A DNA stretch of 64,000 nucleotides, taken from NCBI GenBank assembly GCA_017883185.1, contig JADGOB010000002.1:1-64000 (forward strand), written 5' to 3'. The notes below the pieces were generated by a model. That model did no database searches. It was not told the DNA's origin and saw nothing but the letters and a program-made list of their open reading frames with translations. The stretch comes from Acidobacteriota bacterium. GTDB taxonomy: Bacteria > Acidobacteriota > Vicinamibacteria > Vicinamibacterales > Fen-181. Position 1 is the first letter of the stretch. Every line of letters starts with the position of its first letter. Positions 28,228 to 36,968 of this stretch are shown here, in pieces. The translations under genes were made by a program, and so were the position numbers.

Positions 28228-28262
28228 GGACAGCTGTCCACCTGCACTCGGACAGTCTGTCC
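28228..28262. promoter_or_regulatory. Two near-identical palindromes in tandem
   Basis: GGACAGCTGTCC (28228-28239) and GGACAGTCTGTCC (28250-28262). Confidence 0.35.
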
Positions 28263-28263
28263 T

Positions 28264-28326
28264 GAACATCCTCTCCAGGGCTGAGGTCGTCACGGTCGAA
28301 GCCGGTGTCTGCGGGGCCCCTGGCAA
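28264..28326 (+). repeat. Diverged copy of palindromic repeat family A
   Basis: GAACATCCTCTCCAGGGCTGAGGTCGTCACGGTCGAAGCCGGTGTCTGCGGGGCCCCTGGC. Confidence 0.65.
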
Positions 28327-28367
28327 AGCTTCGCCCGTGGTCCATCGCACAGGTACGGGCACCGCGT

Positions 28368-28592
28368 TCATGGGCGACGGGAGTGGTGTGGCCTGAAGAC
28401 GTCGCAGCCGGTGCAGTTTCGGATGTCGAAATCGTAGCCGACGATGGGAAACATCATCGGGTGGGCGCAATACAGGAGCTGACCATCCTCGATCGTCTGC
28501 ACGGTGAGGATGGCAGGGAATTGCGGCGTCCGTCGGCCGTACCAGCAGGCACGGTGGCGAGTCTCCGGTTCGCCGTCGTCAGGCTCGGTCAC
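28368..28592 (-). CDS. Small Cys-containing hypothetical protein
   Basis: 74-aa ORF ending CAHPMMFPIVGYDFDIRNCTGCDVFRPHHSRRP, divergent from yggX. Confidence 0.45.
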   Translation of the reverse strand: MTEPDDGEPETRHRACWYGRRTPQFPAILTVQTIEDGQLLYCAHPMMFPIVGYDFDIRNCTGCDVFRPHHSRRP

Positions 28593-28624
28593 ACCGGCAT
28601 GATAACATTAGCAGATTCGGAGGC

Positions 28625-28948
28625 ATGAGCATGGCATCGTCGAACGACGCCTCTTCGGGCGGCACCAGCGAGCGGATGGTTCAGTGCGTGAAATTCGGGC
28701 GCGAGTTGCCCGGGCTGAACGAGCAGCCCTGGCCGGGAGAGCTCGGCCAGCGGATCTACGAGCACGTCTCGGCACGAGCCTGGAAACTGTGGGAAGACCG
28801 GATGAGGATGCTTCTGAACGAGTACCGCCTGATGCCCTGGCAGAAGGAGGCGCAGGACATGGTGGCTCGCGCGATGGAGGAGTTCTTCTTCGGCGAAGGC
28901 GCGGCGCTCCCGCCCGGGTACGTGGCGCCGCAGGGGCACGAGCACTGA
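28625..28948 (+). CDS. yggX: YggX-type Fe(2+)-trafficking/oxidative damage protection protein
   Basis: VQCVKFGRELPGLNEQPWPGELGQRIYEHVSARAWKLWEDRMRMLLNEYRLMPWQKEAQDMVARAMEEFFFGE. Confidence 0.85.
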   Translation: MSMASSNDASSGGTSERMVQCVKFGRELPGLNEQPWPGELGQRIYEHVSARAWKLWEDRMRMLLNEYRLMPWQKEAQDMVARAMEEFFFGEGAALPPGYVAPQGHEH

Positions 28949-28949
28949 A

Positions 28950-28990
28950 GAGAGAATTCAGAATTCAGAATTCAGAAGAGAGCATTCAAG
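28950..28990. repeat. GAATTCA-type short intergenic repeat
   Basis: agagaattcagaattcagaattcagaagagag; related tracts at 20203-20245, 30594-30640, 44340-44375, 48238-48335. Confidence 0.7.
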
Positions 28991-29047
28991 AGAAGACGGC
29001 AGGGGGGCGACGGATGCGTGGGCCCCCTGCCACTCGCCGGGATCTTG

Positions 29048-30571
29048 TCAGGCGGCCGCTTCCGACTTCCCGAACAACCGCTCGAGCACCTCCGGCTTCG
29101 GCGCCGGCGTCAGCAGGCTGACAATCACCAGTAGGCCGATCGAGATGATCGCCGACGGATAGATGCTCGGAATCCCCCACGGATCCGCGCCGAAGACCGC
29201 GCCGCCCGCCCCTTGCGCCCCTTCCATGATGCCCGGCGCCATCCACGGCAGCACGAACTCGAAGAACACCGTGGCCAGCGCCCCGCCGACGATCGATGCC
29301 ACGCCCCCCTGCCAGGTGGCGCGCTTCCATGTCAGGGCCGCGAACAGCGCCGGCGTGACCGACACGCCATACATCGTGTAGGCGAAGTAGGCGTACTGCA
29401 GGATCGAAATCTGCGACTTCATGTAGGTCGGGACGAAGATCATCAGGAAGGCGCAGAAGCCCATCACGACAATGAAGACCTTCTGGAGCGCGACCATCTT
29501 CGTCGGATCCGCGTTCGGGTTGATCATCCCCTGGTAGATGTCGCGTATCACGTTCGAGCTCGACGACAGGAGGTAGTTCATCCCGGTTGACAGCACCACC
29601 GCGCAAGCCGCGCCGAGCAGCAGCACGCCGACCGGGCCTGGCACCATATACCGCGCAGCATTGAGGACCAGCGCCCGGCCGTCCCACCCCAACTGGTGCT
29701 CGGTGCTGTAGACCGAGGCATACACCGCGATCGCGATGACGATGGTCTCGACCACGATGGTGCCGACGATCCAGATGGCCACCGCCTGCTTCGCTTCTTT
29801 CGGCGACCGTGCCGCGTAGAACTTCTGGTACATCGACTGCACGCCCATCAGGAGCAGCAGCGTCGAGAGGAAGTAGGCAAACCCCTTGAGCGCCGGGTAC
29901 TTGCCGAAGTCCGAGGCGAACACCTGGAACTTGGTCGGCCCGAGGATCTCGTGGGCGTGGCCCCAGCCGCCGGCAAAGCTGACCACGAACGGCACCGCGA
30001 GGAGGCATGCCGAGACGATGATGATCCCGTTCGGCAGGTCCGTGTGGGCGACGGCCACCATCCCGCCGATGGTGACGAACAGGATGACGAAGCACGCCGT
30101 GATCGTCTGCCCGACCTCGAGCGAGATGTAGCCATCCGTCACGACGTTGAGGATGTAGCCGCCCGCCCGGAACTGGTACGCGACGATCGTCGTGAAGGCG
30201 ATGATCAGCGCGATGGCACCGAACAGCCGGGCGAACCGCCCGTACCTCGCCTCGAGGATGTCGCCGACGGTGTACTGCCCGAAGGTGCGGATCTTCGCGG
30301 CCACGAAGTAGATGATGCCGATGCCCAGGAAGGCGCCGGCCGGCTGCCACACGGCGCTCCAGCCCGCGTAGGACGCGTATTCAGCGCCCGCGATGAACGT
30401 GCCCGATCCGATCCAGGTACAGACGAGCGTGAAGACCATCTTGGTGAGCGAGAGGCTGCGCCCCGCCAACATGAACTCGTCCTGCGACTTGACCTGCCGC
30501 GACCGGTAGATGTTGTAGACCGTCATCACCAGCAGGTAGGCCAGGATGACGTAGAGATAGTAGAAGCCCAC
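29048..30571 (-). CDS. Sodium:solute symporter family protein
   Basis: SQDEFMLAGRSLSLTKMVFTLVCTWIGSGTFIAGAEYAS; multi-TM. Confidence 0.92.
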   Translation of the reverse strand: MGFYYLYVILAYLLVMTVYNIYRSRQVKSQDEFMLAGRSLSLTKMVFTLVCTWIGSGTFIAGAEYASYAGWSAVWQPAGAFLGIGIIYFVAAKIRTFGQYTVGDILEARYGRFARLFGAIALIIAFTTIVAYQFRAGGYILNVVTDGYISLEVGQTITACFVILFVTIGGMVAVAHTDLPNGIIIVSACLLAVPFVVSFAGGWGHAHEILGPTKFQVFASDFGKYPALKGFAYFLSTLLLLMGVQSMYQKFYAARSPKEAKQAVAIWIVGTIVVETIVIAIAVYASVYSTEHQLGWDGRALVLNAARYMVPGPVGVLLLGAACAVVLSTGMNYLLSSSSNVIRDIYQGMINPNADPTKMVALQKVFIVVMGFCAFLMIFVPTYMKSQISILQYAYFAYTMYGVSVTPALFAALTWKRATWQGGVASIVGGALATVFFEFVLPWMAPGIMEGAQGAGGAVFGADPWGIPSIYPSAIISIGLLVIVSLLTPAPKPEVLERLFGKSEAAA

Positions 30572-30634
30572 TGTTACCTCCAGAAGTCGGGATTCAGGAA
30601 GAGCTCCTGAATCCTGAATTCTGAATCCTAGTTC

Positions 30635-31819
30635 CTAGTTAATCAACACCAGGTCCCGCTGCATCTCCCCCGCGACATCCACTTTCCCGGACGGCGTGAT
30701 GAAGACGTCGATCTCCGATCGCACCGCCATCTCGCCGGCCAGGTAGATACCCGGCTCGATCGAGAAGCAGATGCCCGGCACCAGCTCGCGCTCGTCCTTC
30801 GTCTCGAGGTTGTCGATGTTCACGCCGTTGCCGTGCACGTCCTCGCCAATCGAGTGCCCGGTGCGATGGATGAAGTACGGCCCGTAGCCGGCCTTCTCCA
30901 CCACGTTCCGGCACGCGTCATCCACTTCCCAGCCGTAGAGCTTCTTGCCCTCGGCGTAGCGGCCACGGATGAACGAGAGCGCCGCGTCGCGCGCGTCGCG
31001 GACGGTCGTGAAAATCTCGACGTACTTCGCGGGCGGGTTCCTGCCGACGAAGCCGCACCACGTGATGTCGTAGAAGATCGCGCCGGGCCGATCGAGCTTG
31101 GCCCAAAGGTCGATCAGCACGGTGTCGCCCGCCGCGATCGGCCGCGCGTTCGCGGGGGTGGGCTCGAAGTGCGGGTCGGCCGGCTGCTCGTTGGTGCCGA
31201 CGATCGGGAACTCGCCCTTGCAGGTCAGGCCTTCCTCGCCGTAGCGGCGCACGATGAACTGCTGCACGTCGTACTGGGTCAGCGTCTTGCCGGCGCGCAG
31301 CGAATCGCCGATCAGCGCGAACGCCTGGTCCTTGATCCGCTGCACGCGCTCGCCAGCCGCGAGATGGGACTGATACCCCGCCTCGTCCAGCACCGCCTGG
31401 AACGTCTGCACCAGGCCCGCCGACGACACGACCTCGAACCCGAGCGACCTGATCAGATCCACGGTGCCGCCGTCCACGATCGACACGTAGGGGATGTTGG
31501 CGGTGGGCGAGTACTGCATCGCCACCTTCTTCGCCGGACCGAGGATCGCCTTGAGGCTGGCGTGCAGCTCCCGCCACGACAGGTAGAGGCGCTTCTCGCC
31601 GGGCAGCGAATCGAGCTTGGTGGACTCGACCTTGTGCGCGAGCCTGATGGGCTCGCCCGTGGTTGGAATCCAGTAGAACCACCGCCGGCTCGTGAACTTG
31701 CCGTAGTCCATCCCGAGGACGTGGTAGGCAATCGCGTCGCGGTTGTGGAAATCGTACAATAGCCACCCGTCAGCGCCCGCCGCCTTCAACTCACTCTGAA
31801 TCCGTGCAATGTCCGGCAT
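30635..31819 (-). CDS. M24 family (Xaa-Pro) metallopeptidase
   Basis: DTVLIDLWAKLDRPGAIFYDIT...FIHRTGHSIGEDVHGNG...FSIEPGIYLAGEMAVRSEID. Confidence 0.9.
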   Translation of the reverse strand: MPDIARIQSELKAAGADGWLLYDFHNRDAIAYHVLGMDYGKFTSRRWFYWIPTTGEPIRLAHKVESTKLDSLPGEKRLYLSWRELHASLKAILGPAKKVAMQYSPTANIPYVSIVDGGTVDLIRSLGFEVVSSAGLVQTFQAVLDEAGYQSHLAAGERVQRIKDQAFALIGDSLRAGKTLTQYDVQQFIVRRYGEEGLTCKGEFPIVGTNEQPADPHFEPTPANARPIAAGDTVLIDLWAKLDRPGAIFYDITWCGFVGRNPPAKYVEIFTTVRDARDAALSFIRGRYAEGKKLYGWEVDDACRNVVEKAGYGPYFIHRTGHSIGEDVHGNGVNIDNLETKDERELVPGICFSIEPGIYLAGEMAVRSEIDVFITPSGKVDVAGEMQRDLVLIN

Positions 31820-31926
31820 CGAAGCCTCCTGCAGTATGGGCGAATCGAACGCCCCCCTCTTGGGCCGTCGCAGGATAACACAGGCTGGGGCTACCGCTGC
31901 AGGCCAACGTGCCGTAGAATCGCCGC

Positions 31927-34302
31927 ATGCCGCGGAACGACCTGACCGCCCAGCCTGCTTCGCGCCGCCTCCGTGCAGGCGTCGCCTGCCTCGCCAGCCT
32001 CGCCGTGATCCTCATGGCCAACGGGTGCCGCCCACACCCGGAGACGGGATTCTCGCTCGAACGCGCCAGCAAGCACATCCGCATGCTGGCGACCGCGTTC
32101 GGGTCCCGTCCGTCTGGCAGCCAGGCCAATCGCCAGGCACGCGACTACCTGGTCGATCAACTCCGCCGAGCCGGATTCGAGGTGCGCCTGCAGGAGGCGC
32201 TGGCTGACACCGACTCGGGCATGACGACCCCCGTGGTCAACGTCATCGCGACGCGGCCGGGCCGCCAAAGCGAGGCGATCGCCATCGTGAGCCATTACGA
32301 CTCGCCGCCGGAATCGCGCGGCGCCGCCGACGACGGGCTCGGCGTCGCGGTCTGCCTCGAGGCCGCCCGGGTCCTGGCGGCGAGGACGGCTCCCCGATAC
32401 ACGTTGCTGGTCGCGCTGACTGACGGCGAGGAACTGGGGCTGATGGGTGCCCGCGTGCTGCTCCCCGCCCCCGAGTTCGCGCAGGTGCGGGCGTTCCTCA
32501 ACTTCGAAGCCGTCGGCACGCGTGGACCGGCCCGGCTCTTCCAGTCCGGACCGGGCAACTCGTGGCTGGCCGCCGCGTGGGCGGCGTCGACTCCCTTCCC
32601 TGCCGGATCGTCGCTCTTCACCGAGATCTACCGCCGGCTCCCCAACGACACCGACTTCTCCATCCTCACGCAGTCCGGGGCGCCCGGCCTGGACTTCGCG
32701 CCAACCGGGAACACCTTCGCTTACCACACAAAGCTCGACACCCCAGGCCAGCTCGAAACCGCCACCATTCAGCACCTGGGGGACAACGCCGTTCGGCTCG
32801 TCGATGCGCTCGAGGCTGTGGATATCCGGGAGCGGACGACGGACAACGGGACGTTCTTCGACGTGGCTGGCCGCGTCGCGTTCTCATATTCCAGTGGACG
32901 CACCCGAGTCATCGCCGTCGCCGCGTTCGTGCTGGGCTTGCTGGCGGCCTACAAGTCGTTCTGTGCGGCCCGCGAGCAGGTCGGCTCCACCCGCCTGGTG
33001 GTCACCGCCATCTGGGCGCTGCTCGGCGTCGGCGCGGTGTTCGGGGGGCTCTGCCTCGCGTGCTATCTCCTTCGCCTCGCCAGCCACCTGCAACAGCCCT
33101 GGTACGCACAGGTTCACGTGTTCCCCATGTTCCTGGCGACGGTCGGCGTCGGCGCAATCTGGCTGGTGATCCTGCTGGGGCGCAGCCTGCCGACGATGGT
33201 CGCGCCGTCCGGCCACCCGTCGTGTGTCTGGATGCTCACGCTGCCGGTCTGGGCCGGGCTCCTGGCGTTCCTCCAGCGCACGGCGCCGGGCGTCGGGTAT
33301 CTGTTCGCTTTCCCGCTGCTGACGGCCGCGATCCTCATCCTGGTGCTGCCGCTCCGCGAGGCGTCGGTCGGGCGCATCATTTCTGCCGTCGTCGCCGGTG
33401 TCGCGGGAGTCCTCTGGGTGCCGCTGCTGTGGCCGTTGTTCGAGTTCGTGGTCGGCCTGTTCGGGTCGCTCCCGGCCGTGGCGCCCGCGTGGTTGTACCC
33501 GGCGGTGGCCGTCGCCGGAATCGTCACGATCGGCCCGGCCCTGACCGGCGTGTTCCTCGGAAGGGCGTCGCGCCTGCTCCCTGCCAGCGTCGTCACCTCG
33601 TTGCTGACCCTCGCCGTCGTCGCCTCCTCGTGGGTGATGGCGGTAGAGCCGGCCTACAGCGCCCAGCGACCCGAGCGTCGAACGATTCGATACCTGCAGG
33701 ACATGCTGCAGGAGAAGGCGTTGTGGGAAGTGGGCACGCACGAGCGCGACGAGGCGCCGGCCGGGACGCAGCCGTCCTCGCCTCGCGAGTGGCAATCGGC
33801 AAACCATCCACCGGCGCTGTCGGTCCGGATCAGGCCGGTGACTGGCCCGTTCCGCTATCGTGCCCGCGCGGTCGGCCTCGTGGCCCCGCCGCTGGACGTG
33901 CGGAGCACCGCGCAGGGAGTGGAGGGCGGCACGGACGTCTGGCTCGAGACCACGGCGGTGCCGCTGCTCGAGGGCACGGGCGTCGCGTTCTCGCTGCCAT
34001 CGGGCGTCACCCCGGTCGAATCGAACCTTCGGGGCGCGGTCCGCGACGGACGGTGGCGGGCGGTGGTCTTGCCGGCGCCGGCTGCAGGTGTGACGCTCCG
34101 CGTACTGCTGTCGCAGGACGGCCTGTCGCGCCTGCCTGACGCCCGCGTCACGGCCATCGTCTACGGCGTGCCCGGCGGGGTCGGCTGGCAACGGCTGCCG
34201 CGGTGGCTCCCGCAGGACACGATCGTATGGGGTGCGCAGTCGCACTTCATTCTCCGGTGGCCGACGCCGGTGTGGCCCGCTCCGGTGACGATTCTCCAGT
34301 AG
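31927..34302 (+). CDS. Membrane M28 family peptidase
   Basis: AIVSHYDSPPESRGAADDGLGVAVCLEAARVL...LTDGEELGLMGARVLL plus C-terminal TM segments. Confidence 0.9.
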   Translation: MPRNDLTAQPASRRLRAGVACLASLAVILMANGCRPHPETGFSLERASKHIRMLATAFGSRPSGSQANRQARDYLVDQLRRAGFEVRLQEALADTDSGMTTPVVNVIATRPGRQSEAIAIVSHYDSPPESRGAADDGLGVAVCLEAARVLAARTAPRYTLLVALTDGEELGLMGARVLLPAPEFAQVRAFLNFEAVGTRGPARLFQSGPGNSWLAAAWAASTPFPAGSSLFTEIYRRLPNDTDFSILTQSGAPGLDFAPTGNTFAYHTKLDTPGQLETATIQHLGDNAVRLVDALEAVDIRERTTDNGTFFDVAGRVAFSYSSGRTRVIAVAAFVLGLLAAYKSFCAAREQVGSTRLVVTAIWALLGVGAVFGGLCLACYLLRLASHLQQPWYAQVHVFPMFLATVGVGAIWLVILLGRSLPTMVAPSGHPSCVWMLTLPVWAGLLAFLQRTAPGVGYLFAFPLLTAAILILVLPLREASVGRIISAVVAGVAGVLWVPLLWPLFEFVVGLFGSLPAVAPAWLYPAVAVAGIVTIGPALTGVFLGRASRLLPASVVTSLLTLAVVASSWVMAVEPAYSAQRPERRTIRYLQDMLQEKALWEVGTHERDEAPAGTQPSSPREWQSANHPPALSVRIRPVTGPFRYRARAVGLVAPPLDVRSTAQGVEGGTDVWLETTAVPLLEGTGVAFSLPSGVTPVESNLRGAVRDGRWRAVVLPAPAAGVTLRVLLSQDGLSRLPDARVTAIVYGVPGGVGWQRLPRWLPQDTIVWGAQSHFILRWPTPVWPAPVTILQ

Positions 34303-34394
34303 CCGGGTCTGCTCACGCGGGCCGAGGAGTCCGCCCGCCGGGCTTCGACTCCGGCCTTGATTCGTGGCCTTCGCCGATGACGAGGAGCCGACCG

Positions 34395-35168
34395 ATGCCG
34401 ATGCGTTTCGACTTCAACTGCGACATGGGGGAGAGCTTCGGTGCCTGGACGATGGGACTCGACGAGGAGGTCATTCGCTTCGTCACATCGGCCAACATCG
34501 CCTGCGGCTTCCACGCGGGCGACCCGGCCACGATGCGCCGGACCGTCCGTCTCGCCGAAGCCCACGGCGTGGGCATCGGGGCACATCCTGGCTTCCCGGA
34601 CCTGCAGGGGTTCGGGCGGCGCAACCTGGCGGCCACGCCCGATGACGTGCGGGACGACCTGGTCTATCAGATCGGCGCGCTCACCGGGTTCACCCGGGCG
34701 AAGAAGCTCCAGCACGTGAAACCGCACGGCGCCCTCTACAACATGGCGGTGCCGGGCGGCGACCTGGCCCGGGCCATCGGGGACGCGGTGCTCGACACCG
34801 ATCCGTCGCTGATCCTCGTGGTGCTCGCCGGCTCGAAGTGGGCCGACCAGGCAGAGAAGATGGGCCTGCGCGTCGCGCGCGAGGCGTTTGCCGACCGCGC
34901 GCTGATGCCCGACGGAACCCTGGTGCCACGGTCGAAGCCGGGAGCGGTGATCCACGACACGCAAGCGGTGATCGAGCGCAGCGTGCGACTGGCCATGGAG
35001 AAAACGGTGGTGGCGATCTCCGGCGAGGTGGTGCACGTCGAGGCGGACACGCTGTGCCTTCACGGGGACACGCCCAATGCGGTGACACTCGCGTCGGCGT
35101 TGAAGGCAGCGCTCGAAGCGGCCGGCGTGACGCTGTCCGCCCTCGGAAGCGGCCGAGAGGGACAATGA
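34395..35168 (+). CDS. pxpA: 5-oxoprolinase subunit A (LamB/YcsF family)
   Basis: FDFNCDMGESFGAW...SANIACGFHAGDP...GAHPGFPD...HVKPHGALYN. Confidence 0.94.
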   Translation: MPMRFDFNCDMGESFGAWTMGLDEEVIRFVTSANIACGFHAGDPATMRRTVRLAEAHGVGIGAHPGFPDLQGFGRRNLAATPDDVRDDLVYQIGALTGFTRAKKLQHVKPHGALYNMAVPGGDLARAIGDAVLDTDPSLILVVLAGSKWADQAEKMGLRVAREAFADRALMPDGTLVPRSKPGAVIHDTQAVIERSVRLAMEKTVVAISGEVVHVEADTLCLHGDTPNAVTLASALKAALEAAGVTLSALGSGREGQ

Positions 35169-35905
35169 CTCCAGCCCCCTTGGCACCTCGGTTTCTCGTC
35201 GCAGGAGAGGCCGCGTTGATCGTCGAGTTCGGGGACTCGATCGATCCCGCGATCAACCGCCGCGTCCGGGAGTTGTTCCTCGCGATCGAGCGAGCCGCTG
35301 TGGCCGGCGTGCGCGACCTGGTACCGACGTACCGATCCCTGCTGGTATCCTACGACCCGCTCCGCACGACGTTCGACAGCCTGCGCAGCCACCTTTCGGA
35401 GCTCGATGCGCACCTGGCCGACACGCCGCTGCCGCCGCCGAGAGTGGTGGAGATTCCCACGGCGTATGGCGGGACGTTCGGCCCCGACCTCGGGTTCGTG
35501 GCCGGGCACAACCATCTGACGGAAGACGAGGCGATCGCCATCCATGCGGGCACCGACTACCTGGTCTACATGATGGGGTTCAGCCCTGGTTTCACGTACC
35601 TGGGCGGCATGTCTGAGCGCATCGCCGCCCCGCGCCTGAAGACCCCGAGAACGGCCATTCCCGCCGGGTCGGTCGGCATCGCGCAGCAGCAGACGGGCAT
35701 CTATCCCGTCGAGAGCCCGGGTGGATGGCAGTTGATCGGCCGGACACCGGTCTCGCTGTTCGATCCGTCCCGCCACCCGCCGGTCGTCGTCGAGGCTGGC
35801 GACTACATCCGGTTCGTGCCGGTGACCCTCGATCGGTATTCCGCCATTCAGGATGAGATCCAACGCGGCACGTGGACCCTACCGGTGCGGGGGGTCACGA
35901 CGTGA
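35165..35905 (+). CDS. pxpB: 5-oxoprolinase subunit B
   Basis: MMGFSPGFTYLGGM...PAGSVGIAQQQTGIYPVESPGGWQLIGRTP; ATGA overlap with pxpA. Confidence 0.94.
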   Translation: MTPAPLAPRFLVAGEAALIVEFGDSIDPAINRRVRELFLAIERAAVAGVRDLVPTYRSLLVSYDPLRTTFDSLRSHLSELDAHLADTPLPPPRVVEIPTAYGGTFGPDLGFVAGHNHLTEDEAIAIHAGTDYLVYMMGFSPGFTYLGGMSERIAAPRLKTPRTAIPAGSVGIAQQQTGIYPVESPGGWQLIGRTPVSLFDPSRHPPVVVEAGDYIRFVPVTLDRYSAIQDEIQRGTWTLPVRGVTT

Positions 35906-36918
35906 AGACGATTGAGGTACTCGACGGCGGGATGCTGACGACCGTCCAGGACCTCGGGCGGTTCGGGTATCAGCGCTACGGCGTGCCGACGTCCGGCGCG
36001 CTCGACCTGTTTTCCATGCGGGCGGCGAACCGCCTAGTCGGCAATCCCGACGACGCGGCCGGCCTCGAGCTGACCCTGATCGGGCCGAGACTCGAGTTCG
36101 TCGTGCCAGCCACGATCGCGCTGACCGGTGCCGACCTCGGCGCGCGCCTGGGCGATCGACCGCTCCCGCGCTGGGAATCGGTTGTCGTCGAGCCTGGTGC
36201 CGTTCTCTCTTTCAGCGGGCCGCAGGACGGCGTGCGCGCGTACCTCGCGGTGGCCGGCGGCGTCGATGTTCCGGAGGTGCTGGGCAGCCGCGCCACGTAC
36301 ATCCGGTCGAGGCTGGGAGGCATCGCCGGGAGGAAGCTCGAGGCCGGCGACGCCGTTCACGTGTCCGGCGATCGCCCGGTCCTGCTCGGTGGCGCCCTGC
36401 AACTGCCCGTCCCCCATCGCCCGATCTATGGCCACGCTCACCTGCTGCGGGTCGTGCTTGGGCCGCAGGACGATCGGTTCACGCCGAACGGCGTTCACAC
36501 GTTCCTGTCGTCCACGTATTCCGTGTCGCCGCAGTCGGATCGGATGGGCTACCGCCTGGCGGGCGCGGCTATCGAGCACCTGCGCGGCCCGGACATCGTG
36601 TCCGACGGGACGCCGTTGGGTGCGGTTCAGGTTGCCGGCGACGGGGTGCCGATCGTCCTTCTCGCCGACCGCGGCACGGCTGGCGGCTATACGAAGATCG
36701 CCACGGTCATCGGCCCCGACATTCCCCGGCTGGCCCAGGCTGCGCCGGGGGACGAGGTCACCTTCGACTCGGTCGGTCTCGACGACGCCTACGCAGCAGT
36801 CCGGGTGCAGGAAGCGGCCCTGGCCACGATCGGGCCGATCCGCCACGGGCCGGATGTCGCCCGGCTGAGGAAAGTGGCAGCCGTCGTCGCGACCGTTGCC
36901 TCGCTGCAGCGTCGGTAG
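35902..36918 (+). CDS. pxpC: 5-oxoprolinase subunit C (biotin-dependent carboxyltransferase family)
   Basis: GMLTTVQDLGRFGYQRYGVPTSGALD...SPQSDRMGYRLAG...GDGVPIVLLADRGTAGGYTKIATV. Confidence 0.94.
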   Translation: MKTIEVLDGGMLTTVQDLGRFGYQRYGVPTSGALDLFSMRAANRLVGNPDDAAGLELTLIGPRLEFVVPATIALTGADLGARLGDRPLPRWESVVVEPGAVLSFSGPQDGVRAYLAVAGGVDVPEVLGSRATYIRSRLGGIAGRKLEAGDAVHVSGDRPVLLGGALQLPVPHRPIYGHAHLLRVVLGPQDDRFTPNGVHTFLSSTYSVSPQSDRMGYRLAGAAIEHLRGPDIVSDGTPLGAVQVAGDGVPIVLLADRGTAGGYTKIATVIGPDIPRLAQAAPGDEVTFDSVGLDDAYAAVRVQEAALATIGPIRHGPDVARLRKVAAVVATVASLQRR

Positions 36919-36968
36919 GCTACTGCCCCGTTGACGTCTGTCCGGATCGGCCCTACGATCGTGACCCC

